This document shows, one piece after another, positions 19,810 to 30,535 of a stretch of 64,000 nt of DNA. The position numbers and the translations under genes are program-made. Each line of letters opens with the position of its first letter. Position 1 is the first letter of the stretch. The stretch is taken from NCBI GenBank assembly GCA_009829735.1, contig CM020618.1, forward strand, positions 8,523,119 to 8,587,118, given 5' to 3'. Below the pieces are notes generated by a model. The model saw nothing but the letters and a program-made list of their open reading frames with translations. It made no database searches and was not told the DNA's origin. The stretch is from Pyropia yezoensis. Lineage: Eukaryota; Rhodophyta; Bangiophyceae; Bangiales; Bangiaceae.

Positions 19810-21270
19810 GCACTGCTTATCGCCTGTCAAAACTTTCTTGCTTTTTTGGGAAATTCTCGAGCAAAAATCCTGGATAAAACCTACAACGACCACCCCTCAA
19901 GGCATCATAGACGACTTTTACCCCCGTTTCTTGCTTTCTGCCTATAACAGCTCGGGCGATTGGTGGTCGCCACCTCCCTTCGTATGACCGGAAGCGCACG
20001 GGGAAGAAGAGCGCTCTCGTGAAGCGCAAAGAAGCGACCGAACATCGCTACGCTTGGGGGAGCAATGTTTATACAAACGCGTTTCAAAACCGCGCAATCT
20101 CTTGCACTGTTTAAGCAAAAACCTGCGCGACGACAGCTTTCGAGGGTCTGCACGGAAAAATCTCTCCGCCTTGCTCGACATTGTGAATTCTGACCAATGG
20201 AACGCTCCGTCCAGCAAACAGCAGCGCCACCGCTGTTGTCATTGGTTGACAGAACATCGACAGCGGCCGTCGTGTCGGTCATCCTGGGGGAGATTCTTTG
20301 AACTCAGGCCATTCCCTCGATCAAAAAAGCAAAACTCTGCTCGAGCTGTTCATTTTCGTACTCGAACAGGGCAAGAATTTGCACAACGAAGCAAGAGACC
20401 TGGCCAAAATCGGGCTTGTATCTTGACAGGGGATAAGCAGTGCTGCGCAGGTCTGATCACTATGACTGATGAGCAGATTGCCTCAAAAAAAAATTAGAAC
20501 CCCAAAACTGGGTTCATGCCGTTGGCGGCAACCGCTGATGCCATGTTCTTGTAATCTATCGCCATATCGCGATGATGGCACTGCGCAGACCAAAAGGACG
20601 TTAGCTAGTCTGTTTGCAATGTCGACCACTGTCCTAAATGTTGACCACACCAGGGTCTCCTGGAGGCCCCCAGGAGGCAGACTCGTGACCGAAGTATTTT
20701 CTTTTCTTTTTGTCTGCTACTTCCAAGTCAAGAACAAGAGAAGCACACATGGCCTGGGCATCAGGCCTTCCAACAATGGATACACATAGCCGTTGTTGTT
20801 TTTCTTGTCATGCATCAAGACCTGAGCCTCAACTATCTTTTTGCTGTGCTTCTTTCTCTGCTACAGAGCGTGTTATTCTCGGAGACATTCGGCACCCTTG
20901 TGGCACCAAAGGGGTGGTCGGGCCACACTCAGCAAGAATGATTCGCTTGCAGCGCACCGCAGCCCGCGCCGGTGAGCAGATCGGGTGCCCCCATTGGCCC
21001 CAAGACGTGGTCGACATTAGTGAGCAGATAACTGACACTACTTTTGCCTTCTCTCCTCATAGCTCGAAGAGAACAAGAGCACTCAGAAAATAAAAAATAC
21101 CATCTGGCTCCCCTCAGTCTCCTCTACAAAGTGGTATGTCGTGCATCTCATGCAGTACACAGAGACCAAGGATCTCATCGAGAATGGTCGACATTAGGTC
21201 CAGACTGGCTACTTGATGCAACCCCTCTCACCTCGTGGACACCTTCTTGGCCCCCACACACTGGGCGAAA
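19810..21270. other. AT-rich island
   Basis: About 1.45 kb with GC near 48 percent by hand count of a sample line, against about 65-75 percent around it. It contains A/T runs, several CCAAT/ATTGG boxes (for example near 19958, 20195 and 20239), and a perfect 6-bp-stem hairpin TCCTGG...CCAGGA near 20660. Reading frames are short (up to about 147 codons) and not recognisable. It ends immediately beside the second tRNA-Val gene. Confidence 0.6.
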
Positions 21271-21273
21271 AAA
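21268..21273 (-). terminator. Pol III terminator of tRNA-Val copy 2
   Basis: A run of six T on the minus strand begins two bases past the tRNA discriminator base, the usual RNA polymerase III stop. Confidence 0.8.
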
Positions 21274-21274
21274 G

Positions 21275-21348
21275 TACTCTCGCCGAGGCTCGAACTCGGG
21301 ACCTCCAGCATGTTAGGCTGGCGCTCTAACCAACTGAGCTACGAAAGC
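21275..21348 (-). tRNA. tRNA-Val (anticodon AAC), copy 2
   Basis: The 73 mature bases plus discriminator A are identical to copy 1 at 12072-12145. The same cloverleaf forms with anticodon AAC, expected to be read as IAC after deamination. The flanks differ from copy 1 right up to the gene borders, so this is not a recent segmental duplication. A T6 terminator follows. Confidence 0.96.
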
Positions 21349-22693
21349 GCTTTTTTCTCGATGGCTACAATCGAAATGGCGCTACCTTGTATTTGCAAAA
21401 ATACAGTACAACGAATAATCAGAAAAGAGATACGACGAAGTGACTAGCAGCTTGCGGGGGGGCTGTGGGGGCGTGGGGTGATGGGCGTCCACCCGTCGTC
21501 TTCTATTCCCGGTTTGGTGGCAGGCCCCCGCCACCAAGAGGCGCGCTGGCACCACCAATGCCGGCGGGCTCATCCATTTGGGAACAACTGAGCGGCGCTG
21601 GAGGGTGGCGGGGGTCACCATGTTTGGGATGGCCCGGCACACTCCCCTCCCGCACCCTCTCTCGCCCCTCCATGGCTTTCGGTCGCAGAGCTCCTCGTGA
21701 CCAGACTGGCGCAAAGGCGTGCTGTAGGAGGACCTCTCATTGTGAATCCTGCAACAGTGGCTTAAAGTATAATTTATCTGCATCCGCATAGGAATGCCCA
21801 GTCAGTTGCGTGTATGAGTGAGCCTGATGCGTTTTCGACTGGAGGGAGGTCGTAAGACGACGGTTCCTGCGAGTCCATCTCAGTGCGGTTGTTGCATGTG
21901 CTGTCATGTCTTCCTTTTGAACGTCTGCCCTGCCGACGCTGCCAACAGCCTCTGGGACTGAAGCGTGTTCTATCCCAAAGTATTTCACTTTGTACAGTCG
22001 CATTGAATGTGAACTGTGTTCGCGCCACGTTTCGAAACCCAAGTCTCCAGGCGTGCCATTCTACTGTAAATACAAAATTCACAACCACGAGCATGCAAAA
22101 CAAGGTAGTTGCCCCTTTTCCGCGGGATGCCACCCAGGCTACTGCTCGACTGCCAGCAGGAACGCGCCACTTCAACGTGTGCCCCGTCCCGGAGCAGTGG
22201 CTTTGCGCGTCACGTAGCGCGGGGCGGGACCCCAAAGCGTTCAGCTCGGGCTGCGAGCGCGCGGCGCGCAAGGGGCGTCGCCGTAGCGGGGAGGGCGGCG
22301 CGCGCCGGACGAGCGCCGTGGCCGCCATCTCGCCGCTGCTACCGCCGTAGCCGTCCCTGCCAGTTGCGCTGTCTCGTCGCGGGGGCCGACGCGCGCGCTC
22401 GTGGCGCCCGCCTAGGCGCGCCGTGCTCGTCCCTGGTGCGGTCGGTTGCCCCTGTCGCGGCGGCCTGTGCCCCTTCTTCATCGCCTTCCACCCAACACCC
22501 CACGGCTCCCTCCCCACTCGCCGTGAGCGTGTTGCTCTTTCTCCGGGCGGCCCGCTCCGCTACCTGCCCCTTTGTGACCAGTGAGCATTTTGGATCCGCC
22601 TCTCGCTACGCCAACCCCTCACGCAATCTATTGTCCTTCCCACCCCATCCCCGTGCTTCCAGACTCCCTCTTGGCGTTGGTTTTTGTGTCACC
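21349..22693. other. Upstream region of the alpha/beta hydrolase gene
   Basis: No gene seen. The hydrolase frame is open back to 22109, but the stretch is Arg/Ala-rich and begins without a convincing start. 22200-22690 probably carries the promoter and leader. Confidence 0.4.
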
Positions 22694-24898
22694 ATGGCCC
22701 CGCTCCCGTACACCACCCCCACCGACTCGGTTGCCGCGGCTCCCTCCGTCGCGGCCATGTTGGATGAGATCCCCTCGGCGCCCGAGGACCGCCTCCGCGG
22801 CGACGGGAGCGGCGGCGGGAGCGGCGGCGGCGGGGGCGGCGGTGGCGACGGCGGCGGCAGGGGCGGCGGCGGTGGTGGTGGCGGCGGGGGCGGCGGCGGT
22901 GGCGGCTTGCGGCGACGAGGCCTTGGGATGAGCGCCGCCGCCGCCGCCGCCTCCGCCGCCGCCGCTGTTGTCGGCACAGACGATGAGGATGTGGCGAGAG
23001 TGCCGTCGTGGAGCATGGACGGCGGGGAGCTGGCGGCGGCTGCCCTCCGGCTGGGCGAGCAAATGTCCAGCCGCCACGGACGGCACGGCCGTTGGGCGCG
23101 CCGTGGTGGGGGCGTCGCTGGAATGGGCGGTGCTGACGGCGGTGACAGCTCGGAACCGATGGCTCGCATCCGTTCCACGTTCCGCAAGACTGCCCGCCGC
23201 ATGCGGTCGCGCTCTTTTGCTACACTCTCTGACGCAAAGCAGACGCTCTCGGGCGCGCAGCGGGTGCTGAGCACAGAGCTGGAGCTGGCAGCCGCCGAGG
23301 CCAATGAGTTCATCACGTCCCCTCACCTGCTCTTTCGGCCCATGCGGCTGGCGCTGGCTATTGGTGGTCCCCTGATGGTGCCGCTACTGTTTATGCCGCC
23401 CACCCTCCTCATTGTTTACGCTCTAGCGTTTGTGGTGTGGTACTTGCTGTTGGCCTGCTACTTTGCCGCCGAGGTGGCCATGCGCCCGCCGTGGCTTCGC
23501 ACCGGCCTCTCCATGCAGGCGCTCCCGTCCTACTGGAAGGGCGCCATCCACGACCCGGCCACTGACCTGGGCCTCCCCTACGAAGACGTTCAGTTCACGA
23601 ACCGGTCTGGCCGCACTCTACGCGGCTGGTTTATTCCGCCATCAAAGGGGCAGTCGACGTCGACCACGCTGAGCCCGTGGTCCTCGCCATCGTCGGCGCA
23701 GTCGACACCCACATCGTCGGCCCCAGCATCGCCACGCATGTCCCCACTGGGTGGGCCCACGTCGTCTGCTTTTCTTCCGGACGCTTCTGCATCCATGCCT
23801 GCTCTGCCGGCGCTGTCACCCCCAGCCGCGGCGCGTCGGTACCTTTGTCCACCCTACGCTGCATCTTCATCCTCCCACACCGAGGCGGGGGTGGTGCTGG
23901 AGCACGCCCAGGCGCTGCCACCATCACCGACTCCGGTCGGCGCCAGTGGTCTTGCAAGTTCCTTTGGCTCTGGTGCCGCCGCCATGGCGGCCAATGCTGC
24001 TGCCGGCGCTGCTGAGGCGCGCAATGGTGCCGGCGGGGACATGCTGGTGTGTGTCCACGGTTCAGGCCGCGACCGCCGTGCGTTCCTCCGCCATGCGGCA
24101 GTGCTAGTCGAGGCTGGCTACGGGGTGCTGCTTTTTGACTTTTCCGAGCACGGCACTTCGGACGGTGCCGACCGAGGCTGCGCCTTCGGCACCCGTGAGC
24201 AATATGACGTGCTGGCCGCCGCCGACTACCTGACCACCGTCCGCGGAGCGCGGCGGGTGGCGCTGGTGGGCACGTCGGCGGGAGCCGCCTCTGCGCTGCT
24301 GGCGGCCGCGGCGGCCCTGACGGCCGCCCCCGCCGGCGGCCGTGCCCGCTGTGCCTTTGCCGGTGTGGTGGCGGAAAATCCCTTCACCCGACCCGGCGAG
24401 CTGTTTGTTCATCACCTGCGCATGCTTGGCGACTCGTACCTGTCGGCCAACCGGCAGCGGAACGCGCGGCGGGCGCTCTTTTGGCTCGCCGCCCGCGTGC
24501 TGCTCGTCCGTATTGGCTTGACGGGCGACGTGGGCGCCGTTGACGCGGCACGGCTGTTGGGCGAGGCGGGCGTCAAGATGCTGGTCATGCACGGCACGTC
24601 GGACGACATCGTGCCGTACGCGCATGGGGAGGCGGTGGCCGCTGCGGGGGGAGATGTCGCAACCTTTTGGGCGGCCAAGGACGCCGCTCACTGCGCCCTC
24701 TTTGACAAGTACCCAGAGCAGTGGAGCTCAGTGGTGCTGACGTTTTTGAGGGGCGCGTTTGAGGAGGCTGCGGCAGCGGCGGCAGCTGAGGCAGAGGGCG
24801 GGGCTGGGAGGGGGGCGGGGGGCAAGCCAGACGCCGGTGCACCCGCCGCAGACGGCGTTGGTGCGATGAGGCGAGTGGGCGAGGAGGTGGCGTGGTAG
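22694..24898 (+). CDS. Membrane-anchored alpha/beta hydrolase (serine hydrolase)
   Basis: 734 residues from ATG in caccATGgcc. After a Gly-rich and Ala-rich N-terminus (residues about 35-95), a hydrophobic pair of segments near 217-262 (GGPLMVPLLFMPPTLLIVYAL, then WYLLLACYF) should anchor it in a membrane. A Ser/Pro-rich insertion follows (about 325-400), then the hydrolase core: VCVHGSGRDRRAF, DFSEHGTSDG, the nucleophile elbow GTSAG (Ser528), TSDDIVP (Asp637/638) and DAAHCALF (His666), giving a complete catalytic triad. The core resembles the ABHD12/ABHD17/BEM46 type of lipase or thioesterase; the substrate cannot be told. A Gly/Ala-rich tail closes the protein. No introns are needed. Confidence 0.88.
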   Translation: MAPLPYTTPTDSVAAAPSVAAMLDEIPSAPEDRLRGDGSGGGSGGGGGGGGDGGGRGGGGGGGGGGGGGGGLRRRGLGMSAAAAAASAAAAVVGTDDEDVARVPSWSMDGGELAAAALRLGEQMSSRHGRHGRWARRGGGVAGMGGADGGDSSEPMARIRSTFRKTARRMRSRSFATLSDAKQTLSGAQRVLSTELELAAAEANEFITSPHLLFRPMRLALAIGGPLMVPLLFMPPTLLIVYALAFVVWYLLLACYFAAEVAMRPPWLRTGLSMQALPSYWKGAIHDPATDLGLPYEDVQFTNRSGRTLRGWFIPPSKGQSTSTTLSPWSSPSSAQSTPTSSAPASPRMSPLGGPTSSAFLPDASASMPALPALSPPAAARRYLCPPYAASSSSHTEAGVVLEHAQALPPSPTPVGASGLASSFGSGAAAMAANAAAGAAEARNGAGGDMLVCVHGSGRDRRAFLRHAAVLVEAGYGVLLFDFSEHGTSDGADRGCAFGTREQYDVLAAADYLTTVRGARRVALVGTSAGAASALLAAAAALTAAPAGGRARCAFAGVVAENPFTRPGELFVHHLRMLGDSYLSANRQRNARRALFWLAARVLLVRIGLTGDVGAVDAARLLGEAGVKMLVMHGTSDDIVPYAHGEAVAAAGGDVATFWAAKDAAHCALFDKYPEQWSSVVLTFLRGAFEEAAAAAAAEAEGGAGRGAGGKPDAGAPAADGVGAMRRVGEEVAW

Positions 24899-27389
24899 TC
24901 GTGGCGGCTGCCGGGGGGGAGTGCTGACTGTACTTGCCCTTTGTCATTCGCTTTTTTTCTCTTTTTGTTTGGTTGCCGCCAGTCGCGCTTGTCTCCCTTG
25001 GGTGGGGCCTCCCGGACCGGTTCGCCCTCCGTTCTCTGCGCGCACACACACCCAGGGCACAGCGCTGTGTGGGCGCCACGCCGTTCCCGGCGGGGAGAGC
25101 CCGCCGTGGCGTGCAGCGGGGTGGTCCCGCCGCCGCCGCCGCCGCCGCCCACCGCCCGCACCGACGGGGAGTGGGGGCTGGTACCTCGACGGCGGCGTGT
25201 GTGGGGCTGCAGCATCCGCCCACCGCCTCGTTTGTGACCGTCCACCGCCGCTGCGCCTGTGGGGCGGGCGTGCAGGGTGCGTGCAGCAGCCATGGCCGGA
25301 GTGGATTACCAGGGGAACACCCGCGCCACCACACCATGCTCTTTCCCCTTCCCAGCCCCTTTGCCGGCTGCCCCCCTTCTCTCTCCCTTCCCCTCCCCCC
25401 CCCCCCCCCTCCCTTTCCACGCCCCTCCTTAACCCGCCCGCCCCCCTGTCCAGGCACGTTTCCTGTTGAGTGGAGAGAGAGTTGCCTTGGTACCCTGTGG
25501 CAGGGCAATCAACCGGGCTGTCGTCCGTCTCTCACCAGTCTAAATTGGCACCGTTAGGTGGAGATAAAGTCGCTCGATTGGCGTGCCTACCCCCCCTCTC
25601 AGCACGAGGCCGCCCTCCTTCCGGTCCTCGCGTTGGCTTGCGGTTCCCCAGGCACGCCCTCGCGCCTCCCCCAGCGCCGCCTCGATCCCCGTGTGCGACA
25701 CCAATCTGCACGCCCCGTCCTGGCTGCCCCACTGGTCCGGTTGCGCGCCCCCCGATGGTCACACAGTCGCCAGCCGGGAGACGGCTCCCGTCATGGGAAT
25801 GGGTCACCCCACCGGCTGGCGCGAGCGAGACAGGTTTTCTTGCGGTGGTGGTCGCGGCGGCTGGGGGGCGGAGCGGCCGCGGCGGCCGCGGCGGCGCGGC
25901 AGCGCGGCGGCCGCGGCGGCGGCTAATGCGGCGGCAGGGAAGCTGGCGACCGCCCTCGTCGCCCTATCCAGGAGAGGCCTCCGGCCGTGGCTGTCGCGTC
26001 GCCCACCCTTCGGTGCGGCCGGCCGCCGCTGCTGCTGCTGCGGTGGCGACCACCACGGCTTGAGCGGGGGATGCCGACCGTGCTGGAGGGTAGAGGGGGG
26101 GGACAGGGGCTGGGAGCGACTTCTGTGTCGGCGGCATCATCGCCCGCGCACGCCAAGGGCGGCGGCGGCCGCGGCGTCGGGGAGGCGCCCGGCGGCAACG
26201 TGCCGACGGTGGACCACGGCGGCCTCGTCGCGGGTGTGGCCGCCGGTGCTCCTCGATGGGGGAAGAGGGGCTGGAGGGAGGGTGCGCCACCCGGCAACGC
26301 GACCGCGGGGTGCTGGCCGCGCTGGCGGTAGAGGAGGACGTGGGGGGGGGGGTGGGCGCCGGCATGGCGGGGCGCCTCAAGAAGGGGAGGAGCATCAGGG
26401 ACAGGCTCCACAATGCCGCGTGGTCGTGGCGGTGGCGGCGGCCGCAGCGGCCAAGGCGACGGCTCCCACGGCGGCTGCGGTGGTTGCTTGTGTGGGGAAG
26501 GCGGCGGTGGTAGACGTTGCGGCCTCGCCCTTTGGGGGGGGCGGCTGTGGTGGGAGGACGGAGGCGGTGGTGGCGGAAGCAACGTAGAGGGGAGCGCAGG
26601 ACGGTGTTGGCCAGCGCCATGGCAGTAGAGTCGGTCGCGTCTCCTCCGACGCCACCTTCCTCAGCGAACGCGCGCGCGGCGGCGGCGGCACCCGACGCGG
26701 CGACGCGGCCGGCGCGAGCGCGCGGAATGGGACGGTAACGCGACCCGCGCGGAGGGCGGCGTCGGCATAGCTCGGCGGCGGCGCCGGCGGCTCGGCACCC
26801 AGGCCCCTGCTAGGGGAAACGCGGTGCCCGACGAGGCAGAAAGCTCCAAGTTGGAGACCGCCGCCCCGGGTCGTAGGGGTCGGCGAGCCGCCGCGGCGCC
26901 GCGCGGTCAGATGCACAAACACTTACACGTCCACAAATACCCCCCCCCCCCCCAGTTCAGCTCGAGCCTGCGTGGGCGCTGGTCGGATGCATGGACACTG
27001 CTCTCTCCCCCTATGCCCTGAAGCACGCGTGCACGGGCAGGTTGCCGCCCCCCCCCCCGTTTCGCCAAGCTAGCTCCAGGCTGCAGCCTGTGTGGCATCT
27101 CCCTCCGATCCGGCGCTGGAGCACAGACACATGTCTCTTCACCCACGGCACTGGTCGGATGCACGGGCACTCCCCTCTCTCCCCATCCCCTGAAGCGTGC
27201 ATGGACAGGTTGCCGCCCGCCCCCCTCCCCACACCCTCAACAGTAGATCGTCTCAATAGACACCCTCCGCGTCCCCCCTTCCCCTTTGCTGTCCGCGTGC
27301 GCCATCGCCTGCTTCCCCCCTTCATCCGTCTACCCACCCCCCTCTCTCCGTCCGCCCCCTCCGACTACACCCGGGCGGCGACGTTCACC
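24899..27389. other. GC-rich region without a supportable gene
   Basis: 2.5 kb with long frames on both strands, all Arg/Pro/Ala/Gly-rich and mutually overlapping, as expected from extreme GC content. C- and G-runs occur at 25388-25405 and 26939-26952. An imperfect duplication around 26990-27200 encodes variants of a Cys/Met-rich block in one frame. I see no domain or credible start. Confidence 0.4.
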
Positions 27390-28075
27390 ATGCCTGTGCG
27401 TCGCAAGCGGGACCCTGAGGAACGCGAAAGAGACAAACAGCGGGCCAAAGTGCGGCGGCAGGAGCGCAAAGCTGCCGCGGCGGCTCAACCGAGCCGAGGC
27501 GGGCCGGTGACCGGGGGGGCACCCCACCCCCCCCGGTCGTTGCCTGCTCTTGCGTGTGGGGCACCGCCCGCGCACGGTGTCGGTGATCCAGCTGCCTGGG
27601 GGGGACCGCCTCCCCCCCGGCTTCTGCTGCCTGGGGGGGACCGCCTCCCCCCCGGCTTCTGCTGCCTGGGGGGGACCGCCTCCCCCCCTGCTTCTGCCTG
27701 CTCCTGCCTGGAGGGCACCACCGCCCCACTTTGTGGGCGGGCCAGTGACCGCCCCCCCCCCCCCCCCCACCCCAGTTGGTGCCTGCTCCTGCCTGCGGGG
27801 CACCGCCCCCGCACGGTGTGGGCGAGCCAGTAGGTGCTGATGTCGCTGCCGGCGCTGCCGGCGCCAAGTTGTCCCCCCCCCCCGGCGGTACCAGTGGGGG
27901 TGCTGGTGCTGCCGGCGCCGAGCCATCACCCCGGCCGTGTGGGGGGCCGCCACCCCCCCCCGCCGCCGGGGCTTTCCCACCGGGTGATACGCCGGCCGGC
28001 GGCGCGGCGGCCGTGTCTCGGTCTGCCCCCCCCCACGGCGACGCGACTCGCGCACCCAAACGGCGGCGCCAGTGA
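27390..28075 (+). CDS. Repeat-rich hypothetical protein whose frame shifts at C-runs
   Basis: ATG in ttcaccATGcct begins a strongly basic, helical-looking N-terminus (RRKRDPEERERDKQRAKVRR, then QERKAAAA), then a Gly/Pro/Ala-rich repeat region, and a basic end (TRAPKRRRQ, stop at 28075). The repeat motif PA-x-APP-x-GVG-x-P appears three times, each in a different reading frame: PALACGAPPAHGVGDP, PAPAWRAPPPHFVGGP and PAPACGAPPPHGVGEP. Runs of 7 C and one of about 18 C (27757-27774) lie between them. The protein is therefore probably one frame of about 228 residues disturbed by homopolymer length errors or changes. Function unknown; the basic ends could bind nucleic acid. Confidence 0.45.
27589..27700 (+). 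repeat. About 36-bp tandem repeat, three units
   Basis: Units read GCTGCCTGGGGGGGACCGCC followed by TCCCCCCCGGCTTCT. They lie inside the hypothetical gene at 27390. Confidence 0.85.
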
Positions 28076-28479
28076 CCCCCCCCCCCCCCCCCCCCCCCCC
28101 CCCGCCCCCCCCCCGCTTCCTCCCCCCCCCACAACCGCCGCCCAGTGGAAGCCCCGGCAGACGGCGGCCTGGCCGGCCGTGCCAGGCCCAGCCGACGCCA
28201 CCGCCCGCAGACACCCCCCGCGGGGGATTGCTGGGGGGGGAGGGGGGGGGGGGGGGGGGGGGGGGGTGATCAAGCACGCCGCTGCCCGGCCGACACACGT
28301 TGGGGGGTTTGGCCGCAGAGGCGGCGCCAGCGCGCCGCCCCAGAGCGCGCTGGTGTGCCACGCGTGACCCCATGAGGGGGGGGGGGTGGGGCGGGGGGGG
28401 AGCGACTGCGGCGGGGGGGGGACAGGGGCGGGGGGAGGGGAGGGGGGGGGGGGGGGGTCGGAGGGGGGGCGGAGAGGGG
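28076..28479. repeat. Long C- and G-homopolymer region
   Basis: C-run at 28078-28102 and G-runs around 28238-28266, 28378-28390 and 28441-28457. Base-call accuracy here is doubtful, and no gene is supported. Confidence 0.7.
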
Positions 28480-28702
28480 ACCGGTCATTTCGGGGGAAGC
28501 GTGACGTCATGCATGACAGGGAGAGGGGGGGGACTCGGCGGGCGACCGTTGTGACGCGTGGCGAGAGGCGGGGGCGGGCGGGGGGGGGGGGGGGGGAGGG
28601 GAGGAGTCACTTTGGGGGAAGCATGACAGGCAGGGGGGGACCCGGCGGGCGACCGTTGTGACGCGGCGAGAGGCGGGGGCGGGGGGGGGGGGGGGGGGGG
28701 GG
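28480..28702 (+). repeat. Minisatellite, about 110-bp unit, two units
   Basis: Each unit contains TTTGGGGGAAGC-ATGACAGG (T/C variant), CGGCGGGCGACCGTTGTGAC and GCGAGAGGCGGGGGCGGG, separated by G-runs. It abuts the element with inverted termini at 28848. Confidence 0.75.
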
Positions 28703-28847
28703 AGGGACGGCATGTCGCCCGGCGCCGACGCGCCGCGGCGCCACGTCGGGCGGCGGGGGGGAGCGGGCGCCCCGGCAGGACCACGCGGGTCGCGGCGCTT
28801 CCACGCTCTGGTGTTGATGACGCGCTTCATGAGGCGGCACGACGCTG

Positions 28848-29879
28848 TACAGTGCGTACGCGATCATATCCAGGGGTCTCCCGAGGAAGTAGCCCACTTC
28901 TGTACCGCACCATTTGGAGTCGGAACTGTACTGTTCCGACTTGATGTACCACCAAGTGCAGTAATGTGTCAGGTGGCGAGAGGAATCGCGACAACGAGCC
29001 TACAAAGTACGAAAATGGCTGTTCTGACTTCGCCAGGAAAAATGTGACGGGGACGGGCGTACAGAGGAGGCGGACCTCGTCTGCGACTGGGAGGATCGTC
29101 GTGAAGGAGGAGAGATGCGGGGGGGGGGCGGCGGAGCGGGATGGGGACGCGGGGGGGGCTCGCGAGAACGGTGCTCAACCGAAAAGTGCGGGGGGGGCTC
29201 GCGAGAATGGAGCCCAACCGAAACTCATGGCCGCAGATGGAGAGTACAAGGGGACCGGCAGGGTACGGAGGGGCACGCATGTGACGTGACGCAGACGGTG
29301 GCGGTACGACGCACGGAGGTTGTATCTGGACAAGTGAATGATGTGGGGGCAAGCGTAAAACAAATACAATAAAAGTGTGTAGAAAAACACTCACAGGTCG
29401 TCCTCCTCCCCGTCCATAACCATATCCATTGTCTCTTCAATCGCAGCGACGTCGCTCTCAGCATCCATCCACCGCTGCGCCGCGCGCACGCGGTCTGGCG
29501 TGTCCACCCCCATCAACTCGTCCGCCAGCGACGTGTTGGCCATCAAGGCAACGACGGCTGAGACGTCTATATGGGCGTTCTCAAAGGGTGAAGCGTCGAA
29601 AGAGCGGTAACAGGCGAGAGAAGCGGGCGATGCGGGTGACACCCGTGGCGTCGCCGACTTCCCGTCCGTAGCACAGTGATGTTGGCAGGCGGTGCGCGTT
29701 CGCAGCGCACAGGAAATCGATAAGTCCTGTAGGTTTTAGCAATGCTCCAGAACGGGCTTGAAGAAATACACTGTTGGAGTCTTGCTGTACAGTGCTGAGG
29801 AGCTCTCTCGTGCGTTGTTCGGCTCGTTCATATCCAGGGTGGATATAAACGAGCCCGATATAATCGCGTACGCACTGTA
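28848..29879. mobile_element. Small element with 23-bp terminal inverted repeats
   Basis: 28848-28870 (starts TACAGTGCGTACGCGAT) is the reverse complement of 29857-29879 with one mismatch. Just inside the right end, 29821-29853 forms a 16-bp-stem hairpin (GGCTCGTT...AACGAGCC, one mismatch). The interior of about 1 kb contains an acidic coding tail on the minus strand. No clear target-site duplication was found. This could be a non-autonomous DNA transposon or a decayed one. Confidence 0.45.
29391..29642 (-). other. Possible C-terminal coding fragment, acidic
   Basis: The minus-strand frame ends in a very protein-like acidic stretch (MANTSLADELMGVDTPDRVR, AAQRWMDAESDVAAIEETMD, MVMDGEEDDL, stop). 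The first ATG in frame is at 29543, giving only 50 residues; upstream the frame stays open for about 60 more codons without a start. It may be the last piece of a decayed transposase in the element above or the last exon of a gene. I do not recognise it. Confidence 0.3.
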
Positions 29880-30535
29880 TTTTGGAGCGCTGATTGGGTG
29901 GCCCCGGGAAAATTATGGAAAAATTCTTACCGTAATCATTTTGCAAAAGCTCCTTTTCGGCCGACGTTCCCCGTGCTTCGCAGCTTGCCCAGTGAAGCGC
30001 CGCGGGTGCCAAAAGAGTGACGTGTACTTGTGTGGGCTGCGCGTGAAAACAATCAAAGAACGTGCACAGGAAAGAGAATGATAAACGCCCTCAAGGCCCT
30101 CCATGAACCGGCAAGATGTGCATACAGAAGCAGAAGAGGGAATGCAGGGAGGATGGTGGGAACAGAAAAAGAGAGCGGTGCGTGTTGAGCGCAGGCAGCA
30201 AAGGGGCCGGCGCGAAACGGCGGACGTGGGGAGCTGCTCCGCGCAGCGTCGAGTGGAGGGAACGCGTCTGTGACGTGCGGCCGGCGGCAGCAGAGCTCCC
30301 CCTCTCCCGTCACGGCGTGCCAGGAATCTCCTGAAGCTCCGCCTCGCATCCCACCGGCCTTCCCCGCAAGAAGACCGCTCCTGTAGCAAAGCGGTTACCG
30401 GAAAACATAGGGGGGGGGCAATGTAACTGCCCAACCACAGCCACGGGGACTTCCCAAGGAGACCCCTGGGGCGCCCGGCGGATGCCGCCCCGCCGGCTGG
30501 CCGCCCCCGACAAGCGCGCCCGACGGGCGGGCCCG
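29880..30535. other. Intergenic region
   Basis: No gene seen; moderate GC content. It lies downstream of the hydrolase at 30536. Confidence 0.4.

Noticed and set aside
25583-26922. Several frames of 170-330 codons on both strands
   Set aside because: All are Arg/Pro/Gly/Ala shadows of one another with no motif or plausible start.
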